Below, piece after piece: positions 19,449-28,399 of a DNA stretch of 64,000 nucleotides (positions are counted from its first letter, which is position 1; each line of letters opens with the position of its first letter). The DNA is from Providencia alcalifaciens (GTDB lineage: Bacteria > Pseudomonadota > Gammaproteobacteria > Enterobacterales > Enterobacteriaceae), in assembly GCA_025961275.1 (NCBI GenBank), contig JAOQNJ010000001.1, positions 2,873,353 through 2,937,352 of the forward strand, read 5' to 3'. The translations under genes were made by a program, and so were the position numbers. The notes under the pieces were generated by a model. The model saw only the letters and a program-made list of their open reading frames with translations. It did not search any database and was not told the DNA's origin.

Positions 19449-19973
19449 ATGAAAAAAAAACTACTTGCATCATTAATTGCTGCAACTTCTATTTTCACAA
19501 TTAATAATGCATTGGCAGCTGATGGTAGTATTGAATTTACTGGTGAGTTCACTGATCAAGCTTGTGAATTAGCAACAGGTTCAGATGCATTAAAAGTAAA
19601 TTTAGGCAAAGTGTCTAAAACAGCATTACCCGCTACAGGTGCTACTGCTGCTGCAACAAAATTCACTATTAAGCTGACTAATTGTCCTGCAACGGCTGTC
19701 AGTGCAAAAGTCCAATTTGATGCTGATTCTTATGCTGGTGATGATAAAGTTATTGCACTGAAAGATGAAACTGATGTCGCAAAAGGTGTTGGTATTCAAA
19801 TTACAGATGACACAAATACGGTTGTTCCATTATCCACACCATCTAAAGCATATGCATTAAAAGAAAGTGTCGAAAACAGCTTAGATTTTAGAGCTCGTTA
19901 TATCGCTCAAGCGGATACAGTTACTGTCGGCCCAGCAAACGCTAACGCAACATTTACAATTAACTATAATTAA
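19449..19973 (+). CDS. Major fimbrial subunit (type 1 pilin family)
   Basis: This 174-residue pilin has a signal peptide (residues 1-23, cleaved after NNALA), an early Cys (TDQACELA) paired with a second (LTNCPATA) in the usual pilin disulfide, and the penultimate-tyrosine C-terminal strand FTINYN read by the chaperone. It starts a chaperone-usher operon and is followed by a 200-bp gap, typical of a highly expressed major subunit. GGAG precedes the ATG by 8 nt. The A9 run at its start codon is in frame. Confidence 0.9.
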   Translation: MKKKLLASLIAATSIFTINNALAADGSIEFTGEFTDQACELATGSDALKVNLGKVSKTALPATGATAAATKFTIKLTNCPATAVSAKVQFDADSYAGDDKVIALKDETDVAKGVGIQITDDTNTVVPLSTPSKAYALKESVENSLDFRARYIAQADTVTVGPANANATFTINYN

Positions 19974-20174
19974 TTTGATACACCTAAAATAATTATAAGC
20001 GTATCTAAGCGCCAAGTAAAATGAACTGGATAACCTAGATAATTCTATCATCTAATTATCTAATTATCTAAATTCATTAAACTCATTAAATGCATTAAAT
20101 ATAAATTGAAATATGACAGTTACTTAAGGCCTAAAAGGACTTAAGCCTTATATCCTTAATTCAATGGTGAAAAC

Positions 20175-20843
20175 ATGAAATTTTTTATTTGTTTTTTTAT
20201 TTCAACAATAATAACCATTAATACAGCCTATGCTGGTGTGATAATTGGTGGCACTCGTGTTATATACCTTGAAGGTAATAAAGATGTCAGTATTAGTGTA
20301 CAAAATCCAGATAAAATCCCTTATTTAATTCAATCTTGGATAGAGGATGCACAAGGTGGTAAGCAATCGGACTTTACTATTACACCGCCTCTATTCAGGT
20401 TGAATCAAGAAAAAACTAACACATTAAGAATATTTTTAACAGAAAATAAATTACCGAACAATCAAGAGTCTCTATTTTGGTTAAATATTAAAACAATACC
20501 TGCAACTGAAAGAACTGAAAACTCATTGCAAATCGCTTTTAAAACTCAAATGAAGTTAATTTATCGCCCTGCATCGATTAAAAATATCAACTTCACTGAA
20601 GAGCAAAAGAAACTAGTATGGTCAAAAAATGGCAGCGAAATTATTGTCAAAAATCCAACACCTTATTATATTAATTTTCAAAGTATTTCCTTTAATGGTA
20701 AGAAGACGGAAGATATTTCGTATGTAGCACCTTTTAAATCAACCTTATTTAAAACCAATGATTCATTAGCACATGGCGTTATTAAATGGGAAATAATTAA
20801 TGATTATGGTGCTGCAGATATTACATCTGAAGTGAAAATATAA
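20175..20843 (+). CDS. Periplasmic fimbrial chaperone (PapD/FimC family)
   Basis: This 222-residue protein has a signal peptide (1-20, ending NTAYA) and two Ig-like domains. GTRVIYLEGNKDVSISVQN is the family start of domain 1, and PPLFRLNQEKTNTLRIF carries the G1 donor strand and conserved arginine. It folds pilins in the periplasm and delivers them to the usher encoded next, 24 bp downstream. Confidence 0.92.
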   Translation: MKFFICFFISTIITINTAYAGVIIGGTRVIYLEGNKDVSISVQNPDKIPYLIQSWIEDAQGGKQSDFTITPPLFRLNQEKTNTLRIFLTENKLPNNQESLFWLNIKTIPATERTENSLQIAFKTQMKLIYRPASIKNINFTEEQKKLVWSKNGSEIIVKNPTPYYINFQSISFNGKKTEDISYVAPFKSTLFKTNDSLAHGVIKWEIINDYGAADITSEVKI

Positions 20844-20867
20844 ATTATTATAATTTTAGGTCTTCAC

Positions 20868-23366
20868 ATGAGAATAAATAAAATATGCATAGGCCTATTT
20901 TTATCCTTAGGCTATATCAGTGCTTTGCACGCGGAAAAAGAAACTTATTTTGACCCTGATTTCCTTGAATTACCGAACAAAGAATCTATTGATTTATCAC
21001 AGTTCGAGAATAATGAACAATCAGCGGATCGTTACTATGTTGATATTTATGTAAATAGTAACTTAATTAGCGCTAAAAACTTAAACTTTAAAAAAAATAG
21101 CCATAGCTCTCTATTACCTTGTTTGTCAATTTCTGACCTCAAAGAGTTCGGTATTAAAACCGCAGATTACCCTGCGCTACAAGATGGAAATGATCAGTGT
21201 GTTAATTTATCAGCGATTCCTGAAGCAAAAAGCGAGTTCGAATTTCACTCACAGCGCCTATATTTAAATATTCCTCAAATTGCGCTCAATAAAAATCCAC
21301 GTGGTTATGTTGATTTAGCAGATATTGATAATGGTGTTAATGCATTATTACTGAATTATAGCTACAGTGGATCTAAAACCTATGACCGCAAAGGTGATGG
21401 ATCAAATAGTTCATCTAACTATGTTAACTTACGACCAGGTTTAAATATTGGGGCTTGGCGACTACGCAATTACACCACGTGGTCAAGCAGAGATGGTGAA
21501 TCCAACAAATGGGATACGGTCTATACCTACGCCTCACGCAATATTAATAGTCTAAAAAGCCAAGTAACTCTAGGTGATAAAATTACACCATCATTAGTAT
21601 TTGATAGTGTACCATTTCGTGGCGCTCAAATGGCTACAGATGATGATATGTATCCTGAAAGCCTACGTGGTTACGCTCCAGTTGTTCGTGGTATAGCGCG
21701 TAGTAACGCACAAATTACTATTAGGCAAAACGGTTATATTATTTATCAAACCGATGTTGCCGCAGGCCCCTTTGAAATTTCAGACCTATACCCAACAGGC
21801 AGTAGTGGTGACCTATATGTCACCATTAAAGAGTCTAATGGCAGTGAACAATCACAAATTATTCCTTTTGCTTCTTTACCCGTATTACAGCGAGAAGGTT
21901 ATTTCTCTTATAGTGTTACTGGTGGGCAATATCGTGCTTACGATAGCCATGTAGATAAAACTAAATTTGGGCAGTTCACCTTAATTTATGGGTTACCTTA
22001 TGGGCTCACGGCTTATGGTGGAAGCCAATTTAGTGAAAACTACCAGTCATATTCTATCGGAGCGGGACAAAACCTAGGCCGTATCGGTGCTATTTCTGTG
22101 GATATCACACAAGCCAATTCCACACTCAGTGATAATAAGAAATATCATGGGCAATCATATCGCTTTCGCTATAACAAAAATCTGAATGATATCGGTACAA
22201 ATATTGCCTTAGCGGGTTATCGCTACTCGACAAAAGATTTTTATAGCTTATCGGAAGTATTTGATAGTTACCGTGATACAAACTATATGCCAGAAATTGA
22301 GCGTCGCCGTAATCGTGGTGAAATCACACTAAACCAAAATTTAGGGACAACTTATGGTTCGGTTTCTGCAGGCTTTGTCAGTGAAGACTATTGGAATAGC
22401 AATCGCAAAACTAAATCAGCAACACTTGGTTATAATAATAGCTGGCAGGGTGTTAGCTATGGCTTAAATTACACTTATAACAAAAATACTAATAGTCATT
22501 CTTATACTTCAGGCACCCAAAATAAAAACGATGATAATCACCTGTTCGCATTTTCTATTAGTCTTCCATTTGCTCTATTTGAGGATACTGCCTATATCAA
22601 TATGAATAGCAGTAACAATAGCCAAGGTGATAGTTCAGGTAATATTGGTGTATCTGCTTCACAACTCAATAATCGTTTAAATTGGGGGATACAGCAGGGT
22701 TATACCAATAGGGGACAAGGCGCATCAGGCAACATTAATGCTTCCTATAAAGGACAATATGGCGAAGTGTCGGGTGGCACAAGCTACAGTAAAAATAACA
22801 ATAATATTTACTATGGTACTAATGGCAGTTTAGTTGCACATTCTGGCGGTATTGTATTGGGTCAACAACTCGGGAAAACTGCCGCACTCGTCGCAATTCC
22901 GGATGCGGGTGGTGTACCTATTTTGAATCAAGCAGGTATCGTCACCAATAACCAAGGCTATGCGTTAGTGCCTTATATCACTGCTTATCGTAAAAATATC
23001 ATCGACATAGATACCTCAGCACTACCTGAGAATACTGAAATGGAGTTAACCAGCCAAACAGTCGCGCCAAGTCGTGGGGCTCTTGCTAAAGCCAGTTTTG
23101 TTGCCAATGTCGGTTATCGTGCATTAATGATTGTGACGTTTGCTGATGGCAAACCGATTCCTTTTGGGGCGCAAACTATTTTTGATGATAACAACAAGTT
23201 GAATACCATGGTAGGTAATGATGGAGAGATTTATTTATCAGGTTTAACCGAAAGTGGCCGCTTTATTATTCAATATAACGATAAACAGCAATGCCAAGTG
23301 AATTATAACTTAGCAGGACTACCTAATTATTTAGGTCTGTATAAAACGACGGCTGTTTGCCAGTAA
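20868..23366 (+). CDS. Outer-membrane fimbrial usher (PapC/FimD family)
   Basis: This 832-residue usher has a signal peptide (1-22), an N-terminal chaperone-binding domain (YFDPDFLEL at the start), a 24-strand beta-barrel with plug (LRGYAPVVRGIA and the following plug region) and C-terminal domains ending in the conserved paired-Cys segment (CQVNYNLAGLPNYLGLYKTTAVC). It exports and assembles the subunits across the outer membrane. Full length and intact. Confidence 0.95.
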   Translation: MRINKICIGLFLSLGYISALHAEKETYFDPDFLELPNKESIDLSQFENNEQSADRYYVDIYVNSNLISAKNLNFKKNSHSSLLPCLSISDLKEFGIKTADYPALQDGNDQCVNLSAIPEAKSEFEFHSQRLYLNIPQIALNKNPRGYVDLADIDNGVNALLLNYSYSGSKTYDRKGDGSNSSSNYVNLRPGLNIGAWRLRNYTTWSSRDGESNKWDTVYTYASRNINSLKSQVTLGDKITPSLVFDSVPFRGAQMATDDDMYPESLRGYAPVVRGIARSNAQITIRQNGYIIYQTDVAAGPFEISDLYPTGSSGDLYVTIKESNGSEQSQIIPFASLPVLQREGYFSYSVTGGQYRAYDSHVDKTKFGQFTLIYGLPYGLTAYGGSQFSENYQSYSIGAGQNLGRIGAISVDITQANSTLSDNKKYHGQSYRFRYNKNLNDIGTNIALAGYRYSTKDFYSLSEVFDSYRDTNYMPEIERRRNRGEITLNQNLGTTYGSVSAGFVSEDYWNSNRKTKSATLGYNNSWQGVSYGLNYTYNKNTNSHSYTSGTQNKNDDNHLFAFSISLPFALFEDTAYINMNSSNNSQGDSSGNIGVSASQLNNRLNWGIQQGYTNRGQGASGNINASYKGQYGEVSGGTSYSKNNNNIYYGTNGSLVAHSGGIVLGQQLGKTAALVAIPDAGGVPILNQAGIVTNNQGYALVPYITAYRKNIIDIDTSALPENTEMELTSQTVAPSRGALAKASFVANVGYRALMIVTFADGKPIPFGAQTIFDDNNKLNTMVGNDGEIYLSGLTESGRFIIQYNDKQQCQVNYNLAGLPNYLGLYKTTAVCQ

Positions 23367-23380
23367 TAGAGATAAATATA

Positions 23381-24352
23381 ATGAAAAAATTATTTCATAA
23401 ATTAACGACGATAACGGGATGCCTATTTTTATATTCAGGATATTCCGATGCGGATTGTATTCAAAATCCAAATTTTAATAATCTACAATCTGACCTTCCA
23501 GCAAGAACGTACACAATTCAGTACGATGATTCATCAGTAAAAGATTTGGAGACTATCACTGTATCTTATGGTCCTGGATCCCTAACTTCGCATAGTACTG
23601 GAAATAGTACGTGTGGTAGCTCCTACTTAAGAGGAGATTATATAAATGACTGGATACCGGATACGAATAAAATTGCTAAAACCAATATTTCGGGTATTGG
23701 TATCACAATTCAATCAGCAGCCATCGGTAATTTCAATACTAGCTTTGGTCCATCAGCAAATAGTTGGGAGGTTAAAAGTACGAATTGGATTGTAGTCATT
23801 AAAAAAACGGGTTCGGTAACACAATCAGGGACACTAAGTTCAGGAGCTGTTGCTAGATTGACTCAAACAAACACTGTACCCAGTAATTCAACATGGAATT
23901 TAACCACCTTAAATATCCCGGCCAATGCTATTCGCATTAATGTGCTTAGTTGCTCACTCAGAAATACAGTTCCAAAGATTAATATGGGTGATTGGTATGA
24001 TACTCAATTTAAAAATATTGGTGATACAAGCACTAATGTCGACATTCCTATTACCCTTAGCTGTTTGGCAGGAACGAATATTAAAGCAACAATTACTAGC
24101 GCTGGAGGTTATGTCAATGCACCACAAGGACAGTTAGCGTTATCTGGTACTAATAAAGCAACAGGCGTCGCTATTCAACTGGTCGATAAAAATAACACAC
24201 CAATTCCTTTAAACACTAAAAATACTGTCATAAATAATACATCCGCAGGTGATTATGTTTTTGGTTGGAAGGCTCGTTATATTAAAACTGCAAATACTAT
24301 TACTCCAGGTTCTGCCAATGCAACTGCAACAGTTAATGTGCGCTATGAATAG
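23381..24352 (+). CDS. Putative fimbrial tip adhesin
   Basis: This 323-residue protein has a signal peptide (1-27), a Ser/Thr/Asn-rich N-terminal domain (about 28-190) not recognisable as any known lectin, and a C-terminal pilin domain ending VNVRYE with the chaperone-recognition pattern. The two-domain size is that of tip adhesins. It starts 14 bp after the usher stop at ATG 23381; an in-frame TTG at 23357 overlaps the usher and is unlikely. Receptor unknown. Confidence 0.8.
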   Translation: MKKLFHKLTTITGCLFLYSGYSDADCIQNPNFNNLQSDLPARTYTIQYDDSSVKDLETITVSYGPGSLTSHSTGNSTCGSSYLRGDYINDWIPDTNKIAKTNISGIGITIQSAAIGNFNTSFGPSANSWEVKSTNWIVVIKKTGSVTQSGTLSSGAVARLTQTNTVPSNSTWNLTTLNIPANAIRINVLSCSLRNTVPKINMGDWYDTQFKNIGDTSTNVDIPITLSCLAGTNIKATITSAGGYVNAPQGQLALSGTNKATGVAIQLVDKNNTPIPLNTKNTVINNTSAGDYVFGWKARYIKTANTITPGSANATATVNVRYE

Positions 24353-24361
24353 GGGTTTGAA

Positions 24362-24874
24362 ATGAAAAAAATACTTATTAATTTATTATTAATAAATAGT
24401 TCAGTACTGCCTTTAATTTCACTGGCTGAAACAAATATTACATTAGGTTTTTCTGGTAATATTAAAGCCGCCAGCTGTAATATTACGGGTGGAAACAATA
24501 TTAATATTGATTTGAATCGTATTCCTGTTGATTTATTTAATACACCACAAAGTGGTTCTGAATGGAATGATTTTAATATTAATTTAACAGACTGTTCATC
24601 TTCTATTAATCAAGTCAAACTGACATTCTCAGGTACAGCAGATACGGGTGATATTAATAGTCTTTATAAAAATCAAGGAACAGCTAATAATATTGCAATA
24701 CAGTTGCAAAACGGTGATGGTTCGAGTCCTTTAGGTAATCAAAAAACATTAACTGCAAATGTTACCAATCAAGTCGCAACCATTCCTTTACGAGTAAGAG
24801 CTTTTTCCGTTGCGGGTAATGCAATACCAGGATCGATATCAGCCAATATCACAGCAACTATTACTTATCTATAG
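24362..24874 (+). CDS. Minor fimbrial subunit
   Basis: This 170-residue pilin has a signal peptide (1-22), a Cys pair (ASCNITG and LTDCSSS) and a C-terminal donor-strand pattern TATITYL. It lies 9 bp after the adhesin gene in the same operon. Likely an adaptor or minor subunit. Confidence 0.85.
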   Translation: MKKILINLLLINSSVLPLISLAETNITLGFSGNIKAASCNITGGNNINIDLNRIPVDLFNTPQSGSEWNDFNINLTDCSSSINQVKLTFSGTADTGDINSLYKNQGTANNIAIQLQNGDGSSPLGNQKTLTANVTNQVATIPLRVRAFSVAGNAIPGSISANITATITYL

Positions 24875-24884
24875 AGACGATATT

Positions 24885-25382
24885 ATGAAATACATTATCA
24901 TCTTATTTTCACTGCTAATTTACTCCACATTTACATCAGCGGATGCAGTTAATATTAATGTTTCAGGCTATGTTGCCGCGATGCCTTGTGAAATAGAGAA
25001 AAATAATTACTCGATTGATTTTAAAAAAGTCAATGCATGGAATATTAGAGATAGCCAAGTTTCATCTTGGGTCGACTTTTCAATTAAATTAAAAAATTGC
25101 CCCGCTAAAACGACACAAGCGGTTATGACGATTACTGGTAACACTGACTTAATTAATAGTGATTATTTTATCAATACTGGTACATCAAAAAACTCTGCCT
25201 TACATTTAGCCAATACACTAAATAAAACATTGATAAAGAACGGTACAAAAATAATAGTACCTATAGATAATACTAGTCGTAGCGTTGATGTTCCATTTTC
25301 AGCGAGAATTGTCGGTTATGGCAGTGGCATGGGCGTTGGAACATTCAGAAGCCACGTTGAATTTACATTACTTTACAATTAA
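24885..25382 (+). CDS. Minor fimbrial subunit
   Basis: This 165-residue pilin has a signal peptide (1-19), the Cys pair (AMPCEIEK and LKNCPAKT) and an ending (VEFTLLYN) with the penultimate tyrosine. ATG 24885 lies 10 bp after the previous stop; the open frame extends upstream but overlaps the preceding gene. Last structural gene of the fimbrial operon. Confidence 0.85.
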   Translation: MKYIIILFSLLIYSTFTSADAVNINVSGYVAAMPCEIEKNNYSIDFKKVNAWNIRDSQVSSWVDFSIKLKNCPAKTTQAVMTITGNTDLINSDYFINTGTSKNSALHLANTLNKTLIKNGTKIIVPIDNTSRSVDVPFSARIVGYGSGMGVGTFRSHVEFTLLYN

Positions 25383-25389
25383 TTCCAAC

Positions 25390-25424
25390 TTAGAAACTAA
25401 TTTAATTTTTAATTTAGTTTCTAA
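25390..25424 (+). terminator. Hairpin after the fimbrial structural genes
   Basis: TTAGAAACTAA (25390-25400) pairs with TTAGTTTCTAA (25414-25424), with T-rich sequence in the loop. It may attenuate read-through into the MrpJ-type genes. Confidence 0.5.
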
Positions 25425-25471
25425 TGAATGAGAGCAATTAATGTTATTTTTCTCTATCGAGAGGAACACCT

Positions 25472-25734
25472 ATGCCTAGTTATTATCCTATTTCGAAGAT
25501 AATAGGAAAAAAATTACTTATTATCGAAAAATGAAGGGCGTTTCATTAACCGAACTCGCTAAAGTCACTGGTGTGAGTGAACAACAGCAATCAAGATACG
25601 AAAGAGGTATTAATAGAATTAATTTACATAGATTAAGCTTATATGCTGATTACTTCAATATTAATCTCAGTGAGTTTTTTTTATTAAATGAACATGAAAT
25701 TGATGAAATCAAAAATGTTAATGTTATTAAATAA
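25472..25734 (+). pseudogene. MrpJ-type helix-turn-helix regulator, frameshifted
   Basis: The frame from ATG 25472 reads MPSYYPISKIIGKKLLIIEK and stops at TGA 25532-25534. The rest of the domain (GVSLTELAKVTGVSEQQQSR, then LSEFF) continues in another frame to 25734. Adding one A to the A5 run at 25527-25531 joins them without a gap, and the joined protein aligns residue for residue with the intact neighbour at 25798. An internal ATG at 25531 could give a 67-residue product lacking helix 1. MrpJ-type proteins at the ends of Proteus fimbrial operons repress flagellar genes. Confidence 0.75.
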
Positions 25735-25797
25735 CAACCCTTAAATTACGCTTCACCAATAACTAATAATTAAATAATTATATTGAGGTTTACTAAT

Positions 25798-26082
25798 ATG
25801 CATGACGATATATCTAAAAATATTGGTTTGAAAATACGAATATTGCGAGAAAGGCATGGAATGACTGGTAAAGATCTTAGTATTCTTTTAGGAATTAGCC
25901 AACAACATCAATCGCGCTATGAAAATGGGAATGTCAATATTCATGTTGAGACAATTTATTATCTAACACAAATTTTTAATATCAAACCTGATTATTTTTT
26001 TGCTGAGTCAGTATTAGTTGATGAAAATAGCACTCAAATCAATAAATCTAAAACTTATTACCAAGCTGAAACTATCATTTAA
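25798..26082 (+). CDS. MrpJ-type helix-turn-helix regulator
   Basis: This 94-residue XRE-type DNA-binding protein has its helix-turn-helix at about residues 10-65 (GLKIRILRERHGMTGKDLSI then GISQQHQSRYENG). The QQxQSRYExG signature is shared with MrpJ-family fimbria-linked repressors of motility. GAGG precedes ATG 25798 by 9 nt. It ends the fimbrial locus and may switch cells between fimbriate and motile states. Confidence 0.8.
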   Translation: MHDDISKNIGLKIRILRERHGMTGKDLSILLGISQQHQSRYENGNVNIHVETIYYLTQIFNIKPDYFFAESVLVDENSTQINKSKTYYQAETII

Positions 26083-26147
26083 AGGCTAGCAAAAATGATC
26101 TTCAAAGATAAAATGGTTATAGAACTGGCGCAGCATTGCACCAGTAG

Positions 26148-27032
26148 CTATCTTTGCGATTTAACCTCTGCGAGTAGCCAATGATGAAAAATTGTCATCG
26201 CAGGGGTCATTGGGCGAGATTTTAAACGGCTAAGCCAATAACCACCCAAAGTTACACTAATATCGAAAGGTTTTACCAATATACCCGCACTGAGTTCATG
26301 TTCGAACATACAACTTGGTGCAAGAGCAACGCCATCGGTTAATAGCGCAGCTTCAACCATCAAACGTGACGAATCAAATACTGGGCCTTTTACTCTCCAC
26401 GGATCTAATTTTGCTGCAATTTGCCACTTCTCCCACTCATCTTTACGGTAAGATCGCATCAGACATTGTTCTTTTAAATCTATAGGGTCGATAAGCCGAT
26501 TGGCCACTTTTTCTGAGCACAAGACGGTATGTGCTACTGAAAATAATGACGTATTATCCGCTAATGGCCACATCCCTTCCCCGAAATGGATAGCAAAATC
26601 AACACCTTCAGCCGCCAAATTAACCACGTTATTATGGGTCATAATACGTAGGTCAATATAGGGATAAAGCTCAGCAAAAGCAGATAAACGCGGTAGTAAC
26701 CAGCCTACCGCAAAAGTTCCGACAACCGAGATACTCAAGACCTCATGATAGTGTCCATCTTCAAATTGTTGAAGTAATGACTCTATTTGATCGAATGAAC
26801 GGCTTAATACCGGAAGCAGCGCAAGCCCTTCATCTGTCAGTGCTAATCCTCTAGGAAGTCGCGTAAATAGCACCAATCCGAGTTGCTCCTCAAGTAAACG
26901 CACCTGTTGGCTAACTGCAGCTTGAGTAACATTTAATTCAAGACCTGCTCGCGTGAAACTCAGATGACGAGCGGAGGCTTCAAACGCACGTAACGCATTT
27001 AGAGGAAGGCGGTAACGATAATTCCCTGACAT
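26148..27032 (-). CDS. ampR: LysR-type beta-lactamase regulator AmpR
   Basis: This 294-residue regulator closely resembles AmpR. Residues 8-66 form the winged helix (LPLNALRAFEASARHLSFTR, followed by AGLELNVTQAAVSQQVR). The C-terminal domain senses muropeptides (anhydro-MurNAc peptides induce, UDP-MurNAc-pentapeptide represses); FDSSRLMVEAAL and LSRLKSRPMTPAM match the family. It is divergent from ampC across 184 bp, the classic arrangement for inducible AmpC. Confidence 0.92.
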   Translation of the reverse strand: MSGNYRYRLPLNALRAFEASARHLSFTRAGLELNVTQAAVSQQVRLLEEQLGLVLFTRLPRGLALTDEGLALLPVLSRSFDQIESLLQQFEDGHYHEVLSISVVGTFAVGWLLPRLSAFAELYPYIDLRIMTHNNVVNLAAEGVDFAIHFGEGMWPLADNTSLFSVAHTVLCSEKVANRLIDPIDLKEQCLMRSYRKDEWEKWQIAAKLDPWRVKGPVFDSSRLMVEAALLTDGVALAPSCMFEHELSAGILVKPFDISVTLGGYWLSRLKSRPMTPAMTIFHHWLLAEVKSQR

Positions 27033-27216
27033 AAGTTTTTCTTTTACCTCATCGAATTTTATATCGTTTCAAATAAAAAAATAAAATAGGCATACTCTTT
27101 CCTCAGAATGCTTCAATATAGAAATAATCGATTCTGAGACCTATTTAAAATAGGCAAAACAGCATACCTGAATTTCATCAGCAATAACTAAAACTTTTAC
27201 TTTAAATGGATACGCT

Positions 27217-28359
27217 ATGAAAATTTTTTTTCGTAAGGGGCCGCTTTTTATCGCCTTGTGTTTAGCATTTACATCAATTTCGGCCTCTGCCCTGACACAG
27301 AAGGAAGTCGATGGGATCATTAAACCTTTGATGAAGCAAGAACAGATTCCGGGTATGTCTGTGGCTATTTCAATTGATGGTAAACAAGATATTTACCACT
27401 ATGGTATTCAGTCGACACAAACCAAAGTGCCGATTACCGATAGAACTTTGTATGAGATAGGCTCGTTATCAAAAACGTTCACGGCAACTCTTGCTGCCTA
27501 TGTCCAAACTCAAGGTAAACTAGATTTTGCAAAAAAAGTCAGTGACTATTTACCTGAATTAAAAGATAGCGCTTTTGATCATATTAGTATTATGAATCTA
27601 GCAACTCATACTTCAGGGCTATCATTATTTGTACCTGAAGGAGTGGTAACCAGCACTCAATTAATGGACTATTTTCACCATTGGATCCCAGAAAAAACGA
27701 TTGGCCAATATCGTTCCTATTCCAATCTAGGTACCGGATTACTGGGTATCCTGGCAGCAAAACAACTCAATATGCCTTTTTCTCAAGCGATGGAGAAGCT
27801 AATGCTGCCTTCATTGGGTCTGAAGCATACCTATCTTCATGTCCCGAAAAACCAAGAAGAATATTATGCCCAAGGCTATAATAAGCAGAACCAACCCGTT
27901 AGAGTGACGCCAGAAATTTTAGATGCGGAAGCTTATGGGTTGAAATCGAATGCTAAAGACTTGATCCGCTATTTAGAAATTAATATGCAGATGAACAAAG
28001 TTGCAAAACCTTGGTTGGAAGCGGTTGAAAACACCCATACTGGCATCTATTTAACCGATTCCTATATTCAAGCGATGATGTGGGAAAGCTATCCATGGCC
28101 AGTATCCCTTCCTCAATTATTGCAAGGGAACCGTGATGATATGGCACTGCAACCACAAAAAGTGGAGTTGATACAACCACCTTTACCGCCTGAAACACGT
28201 GCATTATATAATAAAACGGGTTCCACCAACGGCTTTGCCACTTATGCCGTATTTATTCCTGAAGAGAAAATTGCCATCGTGATATTGGCAAACAAATGGT
28301 ACTCAATACCAAAGCGTGTCACTGCCACTTATCAGTTACTCGAAAAAATCGATCGTTAA
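27217..28359 (+). CDS. ampC: Class C beta-lactamase (AmpC)
   Basis: This 380-residue periplasmic serine beta-lactamase has a signal peptide (1-25, cleaved after SASA), the catalytic SLSK at 83-86, YSN at 168-170 and KTG at 333-335, the complete class C catalytic set. It hydrolyses cephalosporins and penicillins. ampR is divergent next to it, so expression is probably inducible. The T8 run just after the start codon is in frame. No truncation or missing catalytic residue. Confidence 0.96.
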   Translation: MKIFFRKGPLFIALCLAFTSISASALTQKEVDGIIKPLMKQEQIPGMSVAISIDGKQDIYHYGIQSTQTKVPITDRTLYEIGSLSKTFTATLAAYVQTQGKLDFAKKVSDYLPELKDSAFDHISIMNLATHTSGLSLFVPEGVVTSTQLMDYFHHWIPEKTIGQYRSYSNLGTGLLGILAAKQLNMPFSQAMEKLMLPSLGLKHTYLHVPKNQEEYYAQGYNKQNQPVRVTPEILDAEAYGLKSNAKDLIRYLEINMQMNKVAKPWLEAVENTHTGIYLTDSYIQAMMWESYPWPVSLPQLLQGNRDDMALQPQKVELIQPPLPPETRALYNKTGSTNGFATYAVFIPEEKIAIVILANKWYSIPKRVTATYQLLEKIDR

Positions 28360-28363
28360 TTGG

Positions 28364-28394
28364 TGATGGCTCCGTATTGAGCACGGAGCCATCA
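28364..28394. terminator. Bidirectional terminator between ampC and hemN
   Basis: TGATGGCTCCGT and ACGGAGCCATCA form a perfect 12-bp stem with a 7-nt loop between the convergent ends of ampC and hemN. Confidence 0.85.
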
Positions 28395-28399
28395 TCAGT

